Below, in pieces: positions 35,756-45,401 of a DNA stretch of 64,000 nt (within the stretch, counting starts at the first letter, position 1; every line of letters begins with the position of its first letter). The DNA comes from Endozoicomonas sp. 8E (GTDB lineage: Bacteria; Pseudomonadota; Gammaproteobacteria; Pseudomonadales; Endozoicomonadaceae). The notes beneath the pieces were generated by a model. The model did no database searches and had not been told where the DNA came from. It saw only the letters and a program-made list of their open reading frames with translations. Where the stretch lies: NCBI RefSeq assembly GCF_032883915.1, contig NZ_CP120717.1, forward strand, positions 3,231,697 through 3,295,696. Reading direction: 5' to 3'. Position numbers and translations under genes: made by a program.

Positions 35756-37360
35756 TCAGTCAAGTATTCGGTACAGGTGCCAGCTTTGAACCCAGCCTTC
35801 CGGATTGGTGGAGTAGAAGCCACCGATATCAGGATTGACGAGTGTTATCCGGGAAGGGTGGAGGACAGGAATCAGTGGTAATTCTCTGGCCAGAATAGCC
35901 TCGGCATTCTGATAGTTCGGTAAACGGGCTACAGCGGTTTGCTTGCTTGCAGCCAGGGAAAGTTCTCTGAGATAGGCTGGATCCCTGAAGGGGCCAAAGA
36001 ATTTACTTTCGGTTAGAGGAATCAGGAAAGCCGTGGCATCATTGTAGTCAGCTAACCACTCAAACCATGCCAGCTCGTAGTCTCCTTTGGATATGTGCTC
36101 GAGGTAACTACTCCATTCCTCACTCTTACTGCTCAGGGATGTGCCCAGAGTGCTGTTAATCTGGTGGCAGATCTCTGGCAGAATATCCAGAGAATCGTAC
36201 CTTGGGCTTGATAATACAGTTAGTTTTATATCACTCCCTTTAATGCCTGATTCGGCCAGTAACTTGATGGCCTGTTCCCTGCGATCCGGATTATCGAGCA
36301 GTCTTTTGCAGTTGGCCGGGTCCGGGTCGAAGCCCCGGGTATGGGGGGGCACGAAACTGCACGCTGGTGTGGTATGACTGTGGGGGTAGATCTTTTTGAC
36401 CAGCGCATTCCGGTCAATAGCCATCGATAGAGCCTGCCTTGCTTTTACATTATGAAGGGCTGTTACCCTTGGGCTGACCATAAGGCTGGCAGTGGCAAGA
36501 ACCTGATCTTCAAACACAGACACAGGGTGCTTTTTCTTCAACTCCCGAATATGCAACGCTGGCAATTGAGCCGTTACATCCAGTACGTGATTCTCAAATT
36601 GTTCTATCTGACGATGGACGGATGGAATAATCTGGTAATTGACCCGTTGCAGGTCAGTATCCAGATGACGGAAATAATGGGGGTTGCTGCTTAACTCTAT
36701 ACGGGTTTCAGGGACTACTTGATGAATCTTGAAGGGACCGTTGGTGACCGGAATGGTTGAGGTATCGCCCTTGAGATTACTCTTGTGGACAGGCAGGAAG
36801 CTGGGAAAGGTCATCAGGCCCAGAAAATAAGGAGCAGGCTGATCCAGTTCGATAATGACCTTGTCGTCGAATGCCTTCACCGCCAGGGCATCAAGATCGC
36901 CATTCAGAGCCTGCTCAGCTCCTTTTATTCCAGCGACTTTCAAGTACCAGCGGTAGGTGGCTCGACGTTCAGGATCGGCCAGTGCCCTGAAGCTACGGGG
37001 AAAGTCTTCAGCCGTGAGGGCGCTGCCATCTGACCATTTCAGATTTTTCCTGATGATAAAGGTATATCGGGTGCCGTCAGGGGCGAGTTCAACATCGCTG
37101 GCCACTCCGGGCACGGGTTCACCGTTTTTGTTCTGCACCATTAACCCTTCAAAAACATCCTTGAGCACCTGGGCGCTGGGAGAACCCCCAAAATAGTGGG
37201 GGTGCAGGGATTTTGGGTTGGCTAGCAGACCTCTTTCAAGGGGCAAAGAGAAAACCTGCACAGAAGCAGTGAAGGCCAACAGGAAACAGGGCAGGGCAAG
37301 GAGGGTTCTATGCAGCCAGTCGCGAACCCTGAACATAAGGGGCTTGAATGTAAAGGACAT
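35756..37360 (-). CDS. Periplasmic peptide-binding protein of an ABC transporter (SBP family 5)
   Basis: 534 residues, usual for OppA/DppA-type proteins. A signal peptide at about 20-40 (LLALPCFLLAFTASVQVFS) precedes the family's opening LERGLLANPKSLHPHY. Further hallmarks are VLKDVFEGLMVQN, GVASDVELAPDGTRYTFIIR, LKWSDGSALTAEDF, TNGPFKI and RQALSMAIDRNALVKKIY. It binds oligopeptides or similar solutes in the periplasm for an inner-membrane permease, but no permease or ATPase genes are adjacent, so it is an orphan component or works with a distant transporter. The start at 37360 gives an unusually long n-region; MFRVRDW a few codons later is an alternative. Confidence 0.88.
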   Translation of the reverse strand: MSFTFKPLMFRVRDWLHRTLLALPCFLLAFTASVQVFSLPLERGLLANPKSLHPHYFGGSPSAQVLKDVFEGLMVQNKNGEPVPGVASDVELAPDGTRYTFIIRKNLKWSDGSALTAEDFPRSFRALADPERRATYRWYLKVAGIKGAEQALNGDLDALAVKAFDDKVIIELDQPAPYFLGLMTFPSFLPVHKSNLKGDTSTIPVTNGPFKIHQVVPETRIELSSNPHYFRHLDTDLQRVNYQIIPSVHRQIEQFENHVLDVTAQLPALHIRELKKKHPVSVFEDQVLATASLMVSPRVTALHNVKARQALSMAIDRNALVKKIYPHSHTTPACSFVPPHTRGFDPDPANCKRLLDNPDRREQAIKLLAESGIKGSDIKLTVLSSPRYDSLDILPEICHQINSTLGTSLSSKSEEWSSYLEHISKGDYELAWFEWLADYNDATAFLIPLTESKFFGPFRDPAYLRELSLAASKQTAVARLPNYQNAEAILARELPLIPVLHPSRITLVNPDIGGFYSTNPEGWVQSWHLYRILD

Positions 37361-37556
37361 TTAGGAGGTCAGATCAAAAAACTACACGAATCTTTTGTAT
37401 AGCTTATTCATAAAGCTTCTGCCGAAAAAAGTCAGAAAGATGCATCTGGTTTTCCACGCTAAAGACTTTTTTGAAGGCTGCGCTCAACCACTGGCTGGCA
37501 GACTTCTGTATTGATCTATCCTTCCTTTCTGGAAACCAGAAGGCAAGGATAAAATC

Positions 37557-39170
37557 ATTAAACACTCTCGCTTTGCAATACTGCTGTTATTGTCGTTGTC
37601 TGTCATCTGCCGGGCCAAATCGTTGACCGGAGGTTTTATTATCGAGCTTGAACAGAATACAGATTTCTCAAACCAGGATTTTTCTATCAAGCCTGACTGG
37701 CCTGCATTGTCAGGCACGCGATCAGATTTTGCCGGCTCAAGCCTCTATCCAGAACCCGATTTGCAATCGGATCACAAGCGACACAGACCTGACAGTTACG
37801 AGGTGGAAACGCCCCCTGTTGAGTCGACTTCGTGGCAATGGCCTTACGTCACGAACCTGCTGGTTGCTTATGAACTGATCCTGGCCACCAAAGACAAGCC
37901 TCTAAGCTACAACCCCTATTCATGGGTAGCTGCTAAAGCAGTTATCGCCGTCGGTTGGCTTTTAAAAAGCTATTGGAACCGCGATTCACTGCTGTTTAAC
38001 CTGATTGAACAACAAGAAGTGAGTCAAAATCGCCCGTTTGCGGTTACTACTGTGATGCCAGGCTCTGAACATGACCAACCACAGGGGCAGCCTCCAGAAT
38101 CATCCGGCCAGCAGGCAACAGAGGTCGCCGCCCACCCTGCAGGCTATTTAACCCATTTTCTGTACCCTGACTCCGGCGACGGTAACGAAGATCCGCAACA
38201 AGACTCGCATACTTTGGGCTTAAATTGTTTCGTCCACCCCTGTAATGGCGTTTGTCGATTACGACAATCTTCCGGCTCAATAGCTACAGGGACAGACGAT
38301 ACAAACACTCCTGCCGGACGATTAGTCTGCAATGTGGTAGTATTCGAAAAGCATGGCCATCTGCGGCAATGCGGGAAGGTCTGTAAAAACGAAAGAAGAC
38401 TATCGTGTCACAAAAGCAAATGCCATACCGGGGAAAAAACCTGTGACGTCATGGTGACCGGGGAGGATAACCAGTCGCAACCATGTGGAACCTTCTGCCA
38501 GAATGCCGGAGCCCTGTCGATTCACAAAGCCAGAGTCCATGGCAATCAACGAATCTGTAAATTGACCTTACTCGGGAAGGATGGCCAGCTGCGGCCTTGC
38601 GAGAAAGTCTTCAAGAACAATCGATCTTTTGCGACTCACAAATACAAATTCCACATCGGGCAGAGAACCTGTGACTTTATGGTGACCGGGGAGGATAGCC
38701 AGCAGCGGCCATGCGGGGTAGTCTGCAAGAATGCCCAAGACCTGTTGACCCACAAAAGAAGTGGACACATCGGGCAAACAAGCTGCGACGTGATTGTGGT
38801 CTCGGAAGATGGCCAGAAGCGGTCATGCGCGTTTGTCGGCAAGAATCCTCAGGCTCTGTGGTCTCACAAAAGCAAAATCCACAGTGGACAACGAATCTGT
38901 AACGTAACCCTGACCGGTGAGAATGGCCAGCAGCAATCATGCGGAAAGGTCTGCAGGAATGCTGGAGCCCTGACGGATCACAAAAGAACTGGCCACAGCG
39001 GGCAACAAACCTGTTACTTCACAGTGGTCGGAGAGGATGGCCAGCGTTGGCGATGCGGAAAGGTCTGCAAGAATACAAAAGCCCTGTCGAGCCACAAAAG
39101 AACACATCGAAAACACAAGACTGTTGATATGAACCAGAGCATCGACATGGGTTCCCAAAAAGTAAAGTGA
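37557..39170 (+). CDS. Exported protein with seven C2H2-like zinc-finger repeats, probable ATT start
   Basis: About 537 residues if translation starts at ATT 37557, which gives (M)KHSRFAILLLLSLSVICRA, a textbook signal peptide with AAGGATAAA-like DNA upstream. The first standard start, TTG 37590, would remove its charged n-region and half its core; no in-frame ATG or GTG lies between. The middle (to about residue 255) is unremarkable with a hydrophobic patch. From 38328 seven repeats of 38 residues follow: C-x13-C-x12-H-x4-H, e.g. PCGVVCKNAQDLLTHKRSGH, with linkers like IGQRT and TGEKT resembling the classical finger linker. The finger has a long first hairpin compared with ordinary C2H2. Unit 5 keeps the ligands though nearby residues differ. 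Such fingers bind nucleic acid or protein in eukaryotes; here a host-directed role is inferred. Confidence 0.8.
   Translation: MKHSRFAILLLLSLSVICRAKSLTGGFIIELEQNTDFSNQDFSIKPDWPALSGTRSDFAGSSLYPEPDLQSDHKRHRPDSYEVETPPVESTSWQWPYVTNLLVAYELILATKDKPLSYNPYSWVAAKAVIAVGWLLKSYWNRDSLLFNLIEQQEVSQNRPFAVTTVMPGSEHDQPQGQPPESSGQQATEVAAHPAGYLTHFLYPDSGDGNEDPQQDSHTLGLNCFVHPCNGVCRLRQSSGSIATGTDDTNTPAGRLVCNVVVFEKHGHLRQCGKVCKNERRLSCHKSKCHTGEKTCDVMVTGEDNQSQPCGTFCQNAGALSIHKARVHGNQRICKLTLLGKDGQLRPCEKVFKNNRSFATHKYKFHIGQRTCDFMVTGEDSQQRPCGVVCKNAQDLLTHKRSGHIGQTSCDVIVVSEDGQKRSCAFVGKNPQALWSHKSKIHSGQRICNVTLTGENGQQQSCGKVCRNAGALTDHKRTGHSGQQTCYFTVVGEDGQRWRCGKVCKNTKALSSHKRTHRKHKTVDMNQSIDMGSQKVK
38328..39110. repeat. 114-bp coding repeats of the zinc-finger protein
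   Basis: Seven imperfect units of 38 codons, conserved at the Cys and His ligands and at the KNAxALxxHK core, diverged elsewhere. Confidence 0.85.
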
Positions 39171-39205
39171 AGAAATAAGGATCAAAAGTGACTGAGTTTT
39201 CACTG

Positions 39206-40072
39206 CTACTTTGTTTGGTTGTTGGCTCGCTGAACAAAAAAGTGCTTTCCTGAAATCAAGGTCAAGATGCCGCCGAGTATCATCAGTGAAGACAGAACCA
39301 GCCTCATAGATAAGGTCTCATTGGCAAACAACACACCTCCTGTTGCGGCAATAACAGGAACGAGCAACTGCACTACAGCCGATTGTGTGCCAGAAAGCCC
39401 TGGCAGCGCAATATACCAGACCATGTAACCAATCCCCGATGTGATGCCACCAGATACCACTGCCAGTAAGACACCTTCGGTGGACAAGCGGCTCTCCTGA
39501 ATGGATACAAGCCCCAAAATCAATACAAAAGGTAGCGTACGAACGAAATTATAGGTGGTATCACCCAGCGGATTTTGTGAGCCCCTGCCAGCAAGCGTAT
39601 AGACGCCCCAGGCTACGCCAGAGATAGTCATCAGGATAAATCCCGTAAGTGATGGCGTTGACAAACCGGGTATCACTAAATAAACAAAACCCAAGAAAGC
39701 AATAAAAACTCCAAGGCACTCAACAAGCAAAAGTTTTTTTCCTGTAACAAGCTCAGCAGCAATAATCGTAATTTGTACCGAAGCGAACAAGATTAATGCC
39801 CCTGTTCCCGTATCCAGAGACAGGTAGGCAAAAGAAAAAGCGATGGCGTAAAGAAATAACATGAAGGAAGCTTTCCAGCTCCCTTTTGATGTTGAAAGGC
39901 AATTAAATTGAGATAACCTGAGTATCAGCAGCAATACCAAAACGCCGCTAAGTAATCGAATCCACGTAAAGCTAACGGCGTCAATCTCGTTATTACCCAA
40001 AGCCAATCTGCACAGAATGGAATTTCCCGCGAATGCTATCAGGGCAAGGCTCGTTAACAGAATGGTTTTCAT
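39206..40072 (-). CDS. EamA/DMT-family membrane transporter
   Basis: 288 residues with about ten hydrophobic segments in two halves, the layout of EamA (drug/metabolite transporter) proteins. N-terminus MKTILLTSLALIAFAGNSIL with CRLAL following; typical motifs are FTWIRLLSG in helix 2, SFAYLSLDTGTGALI in helix 4 and GVAWGVYTLAGR opening the second half. These proteins export or import small metabolites; the substrate cannot be told from sequence. It converges on the zinc-finger gene with a 35-bp gap and lies downstream of the aminotransferase on the same strand, 77 bp away, separated by a hairpin. Confidence 0.87.
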   Translation of the reverse strand: MKTILLTSLALIAFAGNSILCRLALGNNEIDAVSFTWIRLLSGVLVLLLILRLSQFNCLSTSKGSWKASFMLFLYAIAFSFAYLSLDTGTGALILFASVQITIIAAELVTGKKLLLVECLGVFIAFLGFVYLVIPGLSTPSLTGFILMTISGVAWGVYTLAGRGSQNPLGDTTYNFVRTLPFVLILGLVSIQESRLSTEGVLLAVVSGGITSGIGYMVWYIALPGLSGTQSAVVQLLVPVIAATGGVLFANETLSMRLVLSSLMILGGILTLISGKHFFVQRANNQTK

Positions 40073-40108
40073 GTCGAGAGATAATTGCAGCGAAAGGAAA
40101 TTCTACAA

Positions 40109-40131
40109 CCAGCATTCGAAAAGAATGCTGG
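40109..40131 (-). terminator. Hairpin downstream of the aminotransferase gene
   Basis: Perfect 9-bp stem (CCAGCATTC / GAATGCTGG) with a 5-base loop between the aminotransferase stop and the EamA gene. The T-run after it is weak, so termination is likely but not certain. Confidence 0.5.
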
Positions 40132-40149
40132 CTGGGATGACGAGAAAGA

Positions 40150-41328
40150 TCAGCTGAGAGCTGCTTCCATTCGATCAAGGGCTTTTTCCAGGGCTTCATC
40201 ACTGGTGGCGTAGGAGAGACGCATACAGCCTTCCATGCCAAAGGCTGAGCCCGGTACCAAGGCAACTCCTTTTTCCAGTAGCATCTCTGCCAGTTGGGTG
40301 TCTTTTTCAAAGCCCAGCTTCTGCATGGCTTCGCTGAAATCAGGGAAGGTGTAAAATGTACCGTCACTTTCGATGGCGCTAACACCAGGCAGCTTCTTCA
40401 GGCGACCTACGACGTAATCGTGGCGTTTTTTGAAAGAGACCAGCATTTCCTTTACGCACTCCTGTGAACCGGCCAGAGCTTCAGTCGCTGCAGCCTGGGC
40501 AACAGAGCAGGGGTTGGAGGTACTCTGGGACTGAATCTTTTTCATGTTCTTGATCAGCCAGGCGGGTCCACCGGCATAGCCAATACGCCATCCGGTCATG
40601 GAGTAGGCTTTGGATACACCGTTCAGAACAATTGTTCTGTCGTACAGTTCCGGGCAGGCCATCAGGATGTTGCAGAAAGGCTCGTCACTCCAGAGGATGT
40701 GCTCGTACATATCATCGGTAGCCACCATAACATGAGGGTGTTTCAGCAGAACAGCGGCCAGACCTTCCAGTTCTTTGCGGGTGTAGGCTGTACCGGACGG
40801 GTTGGAGGGGCTGTTCAGAACAACCAGCCTGGTTTTTGGTGTAATGGCCGATTCCAGAAGCTCAGGAGTCAGTTTGAAACGGTTCTCAAGGCTGCCCTTG
40901 ACGATCACCGGGACACCTTCAGCAATAGTGACCATATCCGGGTAGGAAACCCAGTAAGGGGCGGGAATAACGACCTCATCGCCCTTATTGATCAGCGCCA
41001 GACAGAGGTTGAAGAAGCTCTGTTTACCACCGGAGGAAACCAGAATCTGGTCTGGCGCGTATTCGTGACCATTGTCGCGCTTGAACTTATCAATAATGGC
41101 CTGTTTCAGTTCCACAGTACCGTCAACGGCAGTGTACTTGGTTTTTCCTTCGTTAATGGCCCTGATCGCAGCAGCCTTGATGTGATCAGGCGTATCGAAG
41201 TCGGGTTCACCGGCACCGAGGCCAATAATGTCGTGTCCGGCAGCGCGAAGTTCAGCGGCTCGGGCAGTGACTGCCATGGTAGGTGATGGTTTGACCATCT
41301 GAACGCGGTGGGAAGGTTGACCAGTCAC
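40150..41328 (-). CDS. Class I PLP-dependent aminotransferase, aspartate aminotransferase type
   Basis: 392 residues, full length for the family. PLP-site features: SSGGKQSFFNL (phosphate-binding start of the small-domain helix), NSPSNPSGT (Asn and Pro contacts), ATDDMYEHI (Asp and Tyr contacts to the ring) and GVSKAYSMTGWRIGY, whose Lys forms the Schiff base. The Arg in MRLSYA near the end is the likely carboxylate-binding residue. It transfers amino groups between aspartate (or related acids) and 2-oxoglutarate in the cytoplasm. The ATG at 41326-41328 begins MTGQPSHRVQMVKPSPTMA. It is divergent to uvrB across a 330-bp spacer. The specific substrate is not proven. Confidence 0.92.
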   Translation of the reverse strand: MTGQPSHRVQMVKPSPTMAVTARAAELRAAGHDIIGLGAGEPDFDTPDHIKAAAIRAINEGKTKYTAVDGTVELKQAIIDKFKRDNGHEYAPDQILVSSGGKQSFFNLCLALINKGDEVVIPAPYWVSYPDMVTIAEGVPVIVKGSLENRFKLTPELLESAITPKTRLVVLNSPSNPSGTAYTRKELEGLAAVLLKHPHVMVATDDMYEHILWSDEPFCNILMACPELYDRTIVLNGVSKAYSMTGWRIGYAGGPAWLIKNMKKIQSQSTSNPCSVAQAAATEALAGSQECVKEMLVSFKKRHDYVVGRLKKLPGVSAIESDGTFYTFPDFSEAMQKLGFEKDTQLAEMLLEKGVALVPGSAFGMEGCMRLSYATSDEALEKALDRMEAALS

Positions 41329-41658
41329 GATGTTCCTCGTTAATCGTTATTCAAACCCGTATGAAATCAGACAGGCTCCTGGCGCAATGCTCAGCCAGTG
41401 TCCTGACTGATACTGATTCCGGAGCGAATCTTATAAGGTTGACAAGCTGACTTGTCAGGGAATCATGCATCAGCAATGCGCATCATACACAAGCCCTCTT
41501 CACTGCGCCATCTGAAAACCGAAAGTCTGGTTGCATTTTTGCAACTCAGCGAGTGTGGCTGCTTTTCCTGATTAAGCGCAGTTTTCTCTGGCTGCATTTA
41601 CTGACCGGGGCTGTTTATAATCAACAAATAATTTAAGTGCTTCTGTCAGTGGATACGT
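41329..41658. other. Divergent spacer of aminotransferase and uvrB
   Basis: 330 bp with no gene. TATAAT at 41616-41621 is a plausible -10 for uvrB. The surrounding CTGTTTATAATCAACA resembles a LexA box only in its left half (CTGT), so SOS control of uvrB is possible but not supported by the sequence. Nothing else is recognised. Confidence 0.5.
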
Positions 41659-43665
41659 ATGGGAAAGACATTCAAGGTATCATCAAAATTCCAGCCTTCC
41701 GGAGATCAGCCTGAAGCCATTGAAAAGCTGCTGGCCGGCATACATTCGGGACTGGCCTGCCAGACATTGCTGGGGGTGACTGGTTCAGGGAAAACCTTCA
41801 CCATTGCCAATGTCATTGAAAAGCTGCAAAGACCCGCTATAGTTATGGCCCATAACAAGACCCTGGCTGCCCAGTTGTATGGCGAATTCAAGGAGTTTTT
41901 CCCTGGCAATGCGGTGGAGTATTTTGTTTCCTACTACGACTATTATCAGCCTGAAGCTTACGTGCCCAGTTCAGACACCTTTATCGAGAAAGATGCCTCG
42001 GTCAATGAACACATTGAGCAGATGAGACTTTCGGCCACCAAAGCGCTGATGGAAAGGGAAGATGCCATTATTGTTGCGACGGTTTCAGCGATTTATGGTC
42101 TGGGTGATCCCAAGTCGTACCTGAAGATGATGTTGCATATTTCCCGGGGTGAAATGATTGACCAGCGGGAAGTGTTGCGCAGGTTGGCTGAGCTGCAATA
42201 TACCCGCAACGATACAGAATTGAAAAGGGCTACTTACCGTGTACGCGGTGATGTCATTGATATCTTCCCGGCAGAATCTGAAAAAGAAGCCATCAGGCTG
42301 GAGCTGTTTGATGAAGAGGTGGAGGAGATCAGTGAATTTGATCCTCTGACCGGTGAAGTGCTCAGAAAACTGCCCCGGGTGACTATCTACCCCAAGACTC
42401 ACTATGTCACACCACGGCAGACCATTATTGAGGCGACAGAAGCTATCAAGGAAGAGATGGTTGAACGTCTGCAAGTGCTCAGAAACAACAATAAACTGGT
42501 GGAAGCCCAGCGTCTGGAGCAGAGGGTCAAGTACGATGTGGAAATGATGCTGGAACTGGGATACTGCACCGGTATTGAAAACTATTCCCGCTATCTTTCA
42601 GGCACTCAACCCGGCGAAGCACCTCCAACACTGTTTGATTATATTCCCGATAACGCCCTGTGTGTGATTGACGAATCACACGTCACGGTGCCTCAGGTGG
42701 GCGGAATGTATAAAGGCGACCGTTCTCGTAAGGAGACCCTCGTGGAGTACGGCTTCAGACTGCCTTCTGCGCTGGATAACCGGCCCCTGAAGTTTGAAGA
42801 GTGGGAAGGACGACGCCCGCAAACTATTTTTGTTTCCGCGACTCCCGGTCCTTATGAAGCGGAACATCAGGGACAGATAGTGGATCAGGTGGTTCGACCT
42901 ACCGGGCTGGTTGATCCGGAGATTGAAGTTCGTCCTGCTACGACCCAGGTGGATGATCTGTTTACTGAGCTCAATAAAACCGTGGCTAAAGGCGACAGAG
43001 TTCTGGTAACGACTTTGACCAAGCGCATGGCGGAAGATTTAACCGATTATCTCCATGAAAACGGTGTTCGCTGCCGCTATTTGCACTCTGGTATCGACAC
43101 AGTAGAGCGGGTTGAGATCATTCGTGATCTGCGGATAGGGACGTTTGACGTACTGGTGGGCATTAACCTGTTGAGAGAAGGTCTGGATATGCCGGAAGTT
43201 TCATTGGTGGCTATTCTCGATGCCGACAAGGAAGGTTTCCTTCGTTCTGATCGCTCTCTGATTCAGACCATTGGTCGTGCAGCTCGTAATATTAATGGTA
43301 AGGCTATTCTTTATGCCGACAAAATAACGGGCTCGATGCAGCGGGCGATCGATGAAACCGAGCGTCGCCGAAAAAAACAGCTTGCCTACAACGAAGAGCA
43401 TGGCATTACACCGAAGAGTGTCCATAAATCGGTTGCCGATATTCTTGAAGGCGCCGTCATTCCCGGCAAGAAGAAAGGGCAGCCCAGTCGCAAGGTTGCT
43501 GAGCCGAAAGCGGACTATCACCATGAGATGTCGGCTCAGGAGCTGGCTAAAGAGATCAGCAAGCTGGAAAACAAGATGATGGAACATGCCCGCAATCTGG
43601 AGTTTGAAGACGCGGCAGCTGTCCGTGATCAGGTGGCCAGGCTCAGGGATCGGGTATTGAAATGA
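41659..43665 (+). CDS. uvrB: UvrB, excinuclease ABC subunit B
   Basis: 668 residues, close to the E. coli length. UvrB takes the damaged DNA from UvrA, verifies the lesion with its beta-hairpin and recruits UvrC in nucleotide excision repair. Visible: Walker A GVTGSGKT near 39-46; the hairpin [13 protein letters not shown] near 93-105; the DESHVT helicase motif near 340; SATPGPYE; and [19 protein letters not shown] with IGRAARN in the second helicase domain. The C-terminal UVR motif ([20 protein letters not shown]) that binds UvrC is complete. Start ATG 41659 gives [20 protein letters not shown], the standard N-terminus. Confidence 0.97.
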   Translation: MGKTFKVSSKFQPSGDQPEAIEKLLAGIHSGLACQTLLGVTGSGKTFTIANVIEKLQRPAIVMAHNKTLAAQLYGEFKEFFPGNAVEYFVSYYDYYQPEAYVPSSDTFIEKDASVNEHIEQMRLSATKALMEREDAIIVATVSAIYGLGDPKSYLKMMLHISRGEMIDQREVLRRLAELQYTRNDTELKRATYRVRGDVIDIFPAESEKEAIRLELFDEEVEEISEFDPLTGEVLRKLPRVTIYPKTHYVTPRQTIIEATEAIKEEMVERLQVLRNNNKLVEAQRLEQRVKYDVEMMLELGYCTGIENYSRYLSGTQPGEAPPTLFDYIPDNALCVIDESHVTVPQVGGMYKGDRSRKETLVEYGFRLPSALDNRPLKFEEWEGRRPQTIFVSATPGPYEAEHQGQIVDQVVRPTGLVDPEIEVRPATTQVDDLFTELNKTVAKGDRVLVTTLTKRMAEDLTDYLHENGVRCRYLHSGIDTVERVEIIRDLRIGTFDVLVGINLLREGLDMPEVSLVAILDADKEGFLRSDRSLIQTIGRAARNINGKAILYADKITGSMQRAIDETERRRKKQLAYNEEHGITPKSVHKSVADILEGAVIPGKKKGQPSRKVAEPKADYHHEMSAQELAKEISKLENKMMEHARNLEFEDAAAVRDQVARLRDRVLK

Positions 43666-43720
43666 TTTTACTCTCTTCCTGAGCCAGCCCGGCAGCGATT
43701 GTCTATGGGGGGGCGCCTGA

Positions 43721-43744
43721 CGCACCGGTATTAAGCCCGGTGCG
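43721..43744. terminator. Hairpin between uvrB and the convergent exported protein
   Basis: Perfect 8-bp stem CGCACCGG/CCGGTGCG with an 8-base loop in the 86-bp convergent gap; no long T-run on either side, so the function is tentative. Confidence 0.4.
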
Positions 43745-43751
43745 ACTGGTG

Positions 43752-44501
43752 TTAATGGATAAAATTGTGAGAAAAAGCCTCAGCCATATCCATTGCATCG
43801 AGCAGTTTGCCATTGTGGTTTGAAACAGCTTGCAATTCAGCTCTGACCGTCTCACTACCATTATCTATAAATACTTCCTTTACCGGGAAGTTGGGGGTAT
43901 CAAAGCTGGCCAGCCGAGTATTACCTACGTATACATTGAATCGTTTAGTAGAGCCACTGACAGACCAGCTTAAATGAGCTTTACCGTCAATCGCACTTGC
44001 ACCTCTGTTGATTGGGATGATGTTATGGGTACTTTTTTTCTGATTTGAAAATGCAGCCTGAGTTATCTGGAAATATTGTGGCTGATTGAAAAGTGTCAGC
44101 ATCACATATTGCCCCTTGTCAGCACCCATCAAAGAAACCTTGATTTCATTACTTCCACTTTTAATGTCCGAGCTGATAGTCAATAGACCAGCCCCGGCAT
44201 AAAAATCATGACGAGTCAGGCTCTGTGGTCTAGTGACTACAGAAATAATCTTGCTGTTTTGTGAGTGACTTTTTATTTCTTTAAAGCTCTTTAGTTTTCC
44301 ATTAACCGATTTGCTTTTCGTCACTGTAGTAACCTTGCTCTCAAAGATAGTAGCCTTGACTAAAAAACCACTTGCCTGAGCTTTTCTTTTCTCTTCCTCA
44401 ATGTCAAATGCTTGTGCTTTACTAGCGCCGATACCTGAAGAAAAAACAAAAAGAAATAAGAAGACGGATTTTAAACGAAGTTTTTTATTAATTAGTAACA
44501 T
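43752..44501 (-). CDS. Exported protein of unknown function
   Basis: 249 residues. A signal peptide is clear: basic MLLINKKLRLKSVFLFLFVF, then SSGIGASKAQA. The mature part is Ser/Lys-rich and hydrophilic, with no cysteine and no transmembrane segment. Short strand-like stretches (GKAHLSWSVSGSTKRFNVYV, SETVRAELQAVSNHNGKLLD) recall an immunoglobulin- or fibronectin-like fold, but I recognise no named family. GAGAGAAAC stands upstream of the ATG. The 375 bp above it are AT-rich, with an insertion-sequence remnant, so the gene sits at the edge of an accessory region. Confidence 0.75.
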   Translation of the reverse strand: MLLINKKLRLKSVFLFLFVFSSGIGASKAQAFDIEEEKRKAQASGFLVKATIFESKVTTVTKSKSVNGKLKSFKEIKSHSQNSKIISVVTRPQSLTRHDFYAGAGLLTISSDIKSGSNEIKVSLMGADKGQYVMLTLFNQPQYFQITQAAFSNQKKSTHNIIPINRGASAIDGKAHLSWSVSGSTKRFNVYVGNTRLASFDTPNFPVKEVFIDNGSETVRAELQAVSNHNGKLLDAMDMAEAFSHNFIH

Positions 44502-44638
44502 GTTTCTCTCCTAAATCAGTTTATTGATACGAAAATATATGCTTCTGGATAAAAATTAATTTTTCTGAAGGGATGTTTATCTCACCTACATAATACTTTG
44601 ACCTGAAAAATGAGTGATAGTTCAAAAGTACCAGGTCA

Positions 44639-44737
44639 GGGAGTGATGATGCCCAGGAGCCTCAAAAAATTGCCGACTGCCTGCTGGCGGTAAAAGGGCA
44701 AAAAAATGAACGTTTTTTGCACAGAAATCTGGACTGA
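44639..44737 (+). pseudogene. Degenerate transposase fragment, ISAs1-like
   Basis: One frame reads DAQEPQKIADCLLAVKGQKN and on to a stop at 44735-44737. This matches by pattern the stretch after the second catalytic Asp of ISAs1-family transposases (DA..QK.IA...LLAVKGNQ..L). Only about 32 codons remain and no ends are visible. Identification is by eye. Confidence 0.4.
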
Positions 44738-44876
44738 TTTTTAGCTATATCTATGCTCTGTTTTGTACATATTTTAACCAAGCTGATGTTCAGCTAAGCG
44801 CCTGATTTTCTTTTAGATTAATCGGGAATCGGGGGTTGCATTTTTCAGCAACGTTGATACTATACGCAGCAACTTC

Positions 44877-44953
44877 AGGCGGTTAGCTCAGCTGGTTAGA
44901 GCGTTACGTTGACATCGTAAAGGTCGCTGGTTCGACTCCAGTACCGCCTACCA
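44877..44953 (+). tRNA. tRNA-Val (GAC anticodon)
   Basis: 77 bases including an encoded CCA. Acceptor arms AGGCGGT and ACCGCCT pair fully; D stem GCTC/GAGC; anticodon stem TTACG/CGTAA with loop TTGACAT gives GAC; the T arm carries GGTTCGACTCC. Its 3' end abuts an integrase remnant, the usual layout of a tRNA used as an integration site. Confidence 0.95.
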
Positions 44954-44980
44954 TTTAATTGATTGATTTCAATAAAGAAA

Positions 44981-45007
44981 AGCCCATTTTTTACAATGGG
45001 CTTTTTT
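44981..45007 (+). terminator. Rho-independent terminator of the tRNA gene
   Basis: 8-bp stem AGCCCATT/AATGGGCT with a 6-base loop, followed by six T residues (45002-45007). Strong canonical form. Confidence 0.85.
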
Positions 45008-45045
45008 GCGTCGTAAAAAAATCGTAAAAAAATCGAAAAAAACGA

Positions 45046-45246
45046 TCAAATCTCCAAACCTTCCAAGCTCAGTTCAGCTTCTACAGACTCGTATGTGATC
45101 TCGTGTGCTTCCTGGTATTCCGTCGTCACTTTTCCAGTTGAATGGCCCATCGGCATCTGAACATATCTACTTTCAGGTCCCTGTTTTTCTGCTGGGCCGA
45201 CTCGGAAACCTGGCGAACGCCATGGATGAAGAAGTCCAATATCTTC
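45046..45246 (-). pseudogene. Tyrosine-recombinase (integrase) C-terminal remnant
   Basis: The open frame ends with RYVQMPMGHSTGKVTTEYQ then EAHEITYESVEAELSLEG and a stop. This fits the end of phage-type integrases: the (L/M)GHS box followed about ten residues later by the catalytic Tyr (TTEY). The HxxR box is only vaguely present (LHPWR), and the rest of the enzyme is missing, replaced by DNA leading to the RING gene. Position just past the tRNA 3' end and orientation toward it are typical of integrative elements. Non-functional. Confidence 0.65.
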
Positions 45247-45401
45247 ATGCTCAACACGGGAGTTGGAAAACACGATGGGTGTTACAACTCCGGTTGAATG
45301 GTTACGGCTATTCAATAACGAAAAAAAATACAGAGGACCAAGGAACTGAAAGAGTTAACGCAAGTCAAACAAGCACAATCAGGCGAATAGGAATAAATAT
45401 T

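Noticed and set aside
41600-41640. LexA (SOS) box before uvrB
   Set aside because: Only the left CTGT half fits; the right half (AACA) does not match ACAG.
45105-45401. N-terminal extension of the RING gene by 99 codons
   Set aside because: This part is antisense to the integrase remnant and unlike the rest; the ATG at 45402 has a ribosome site.
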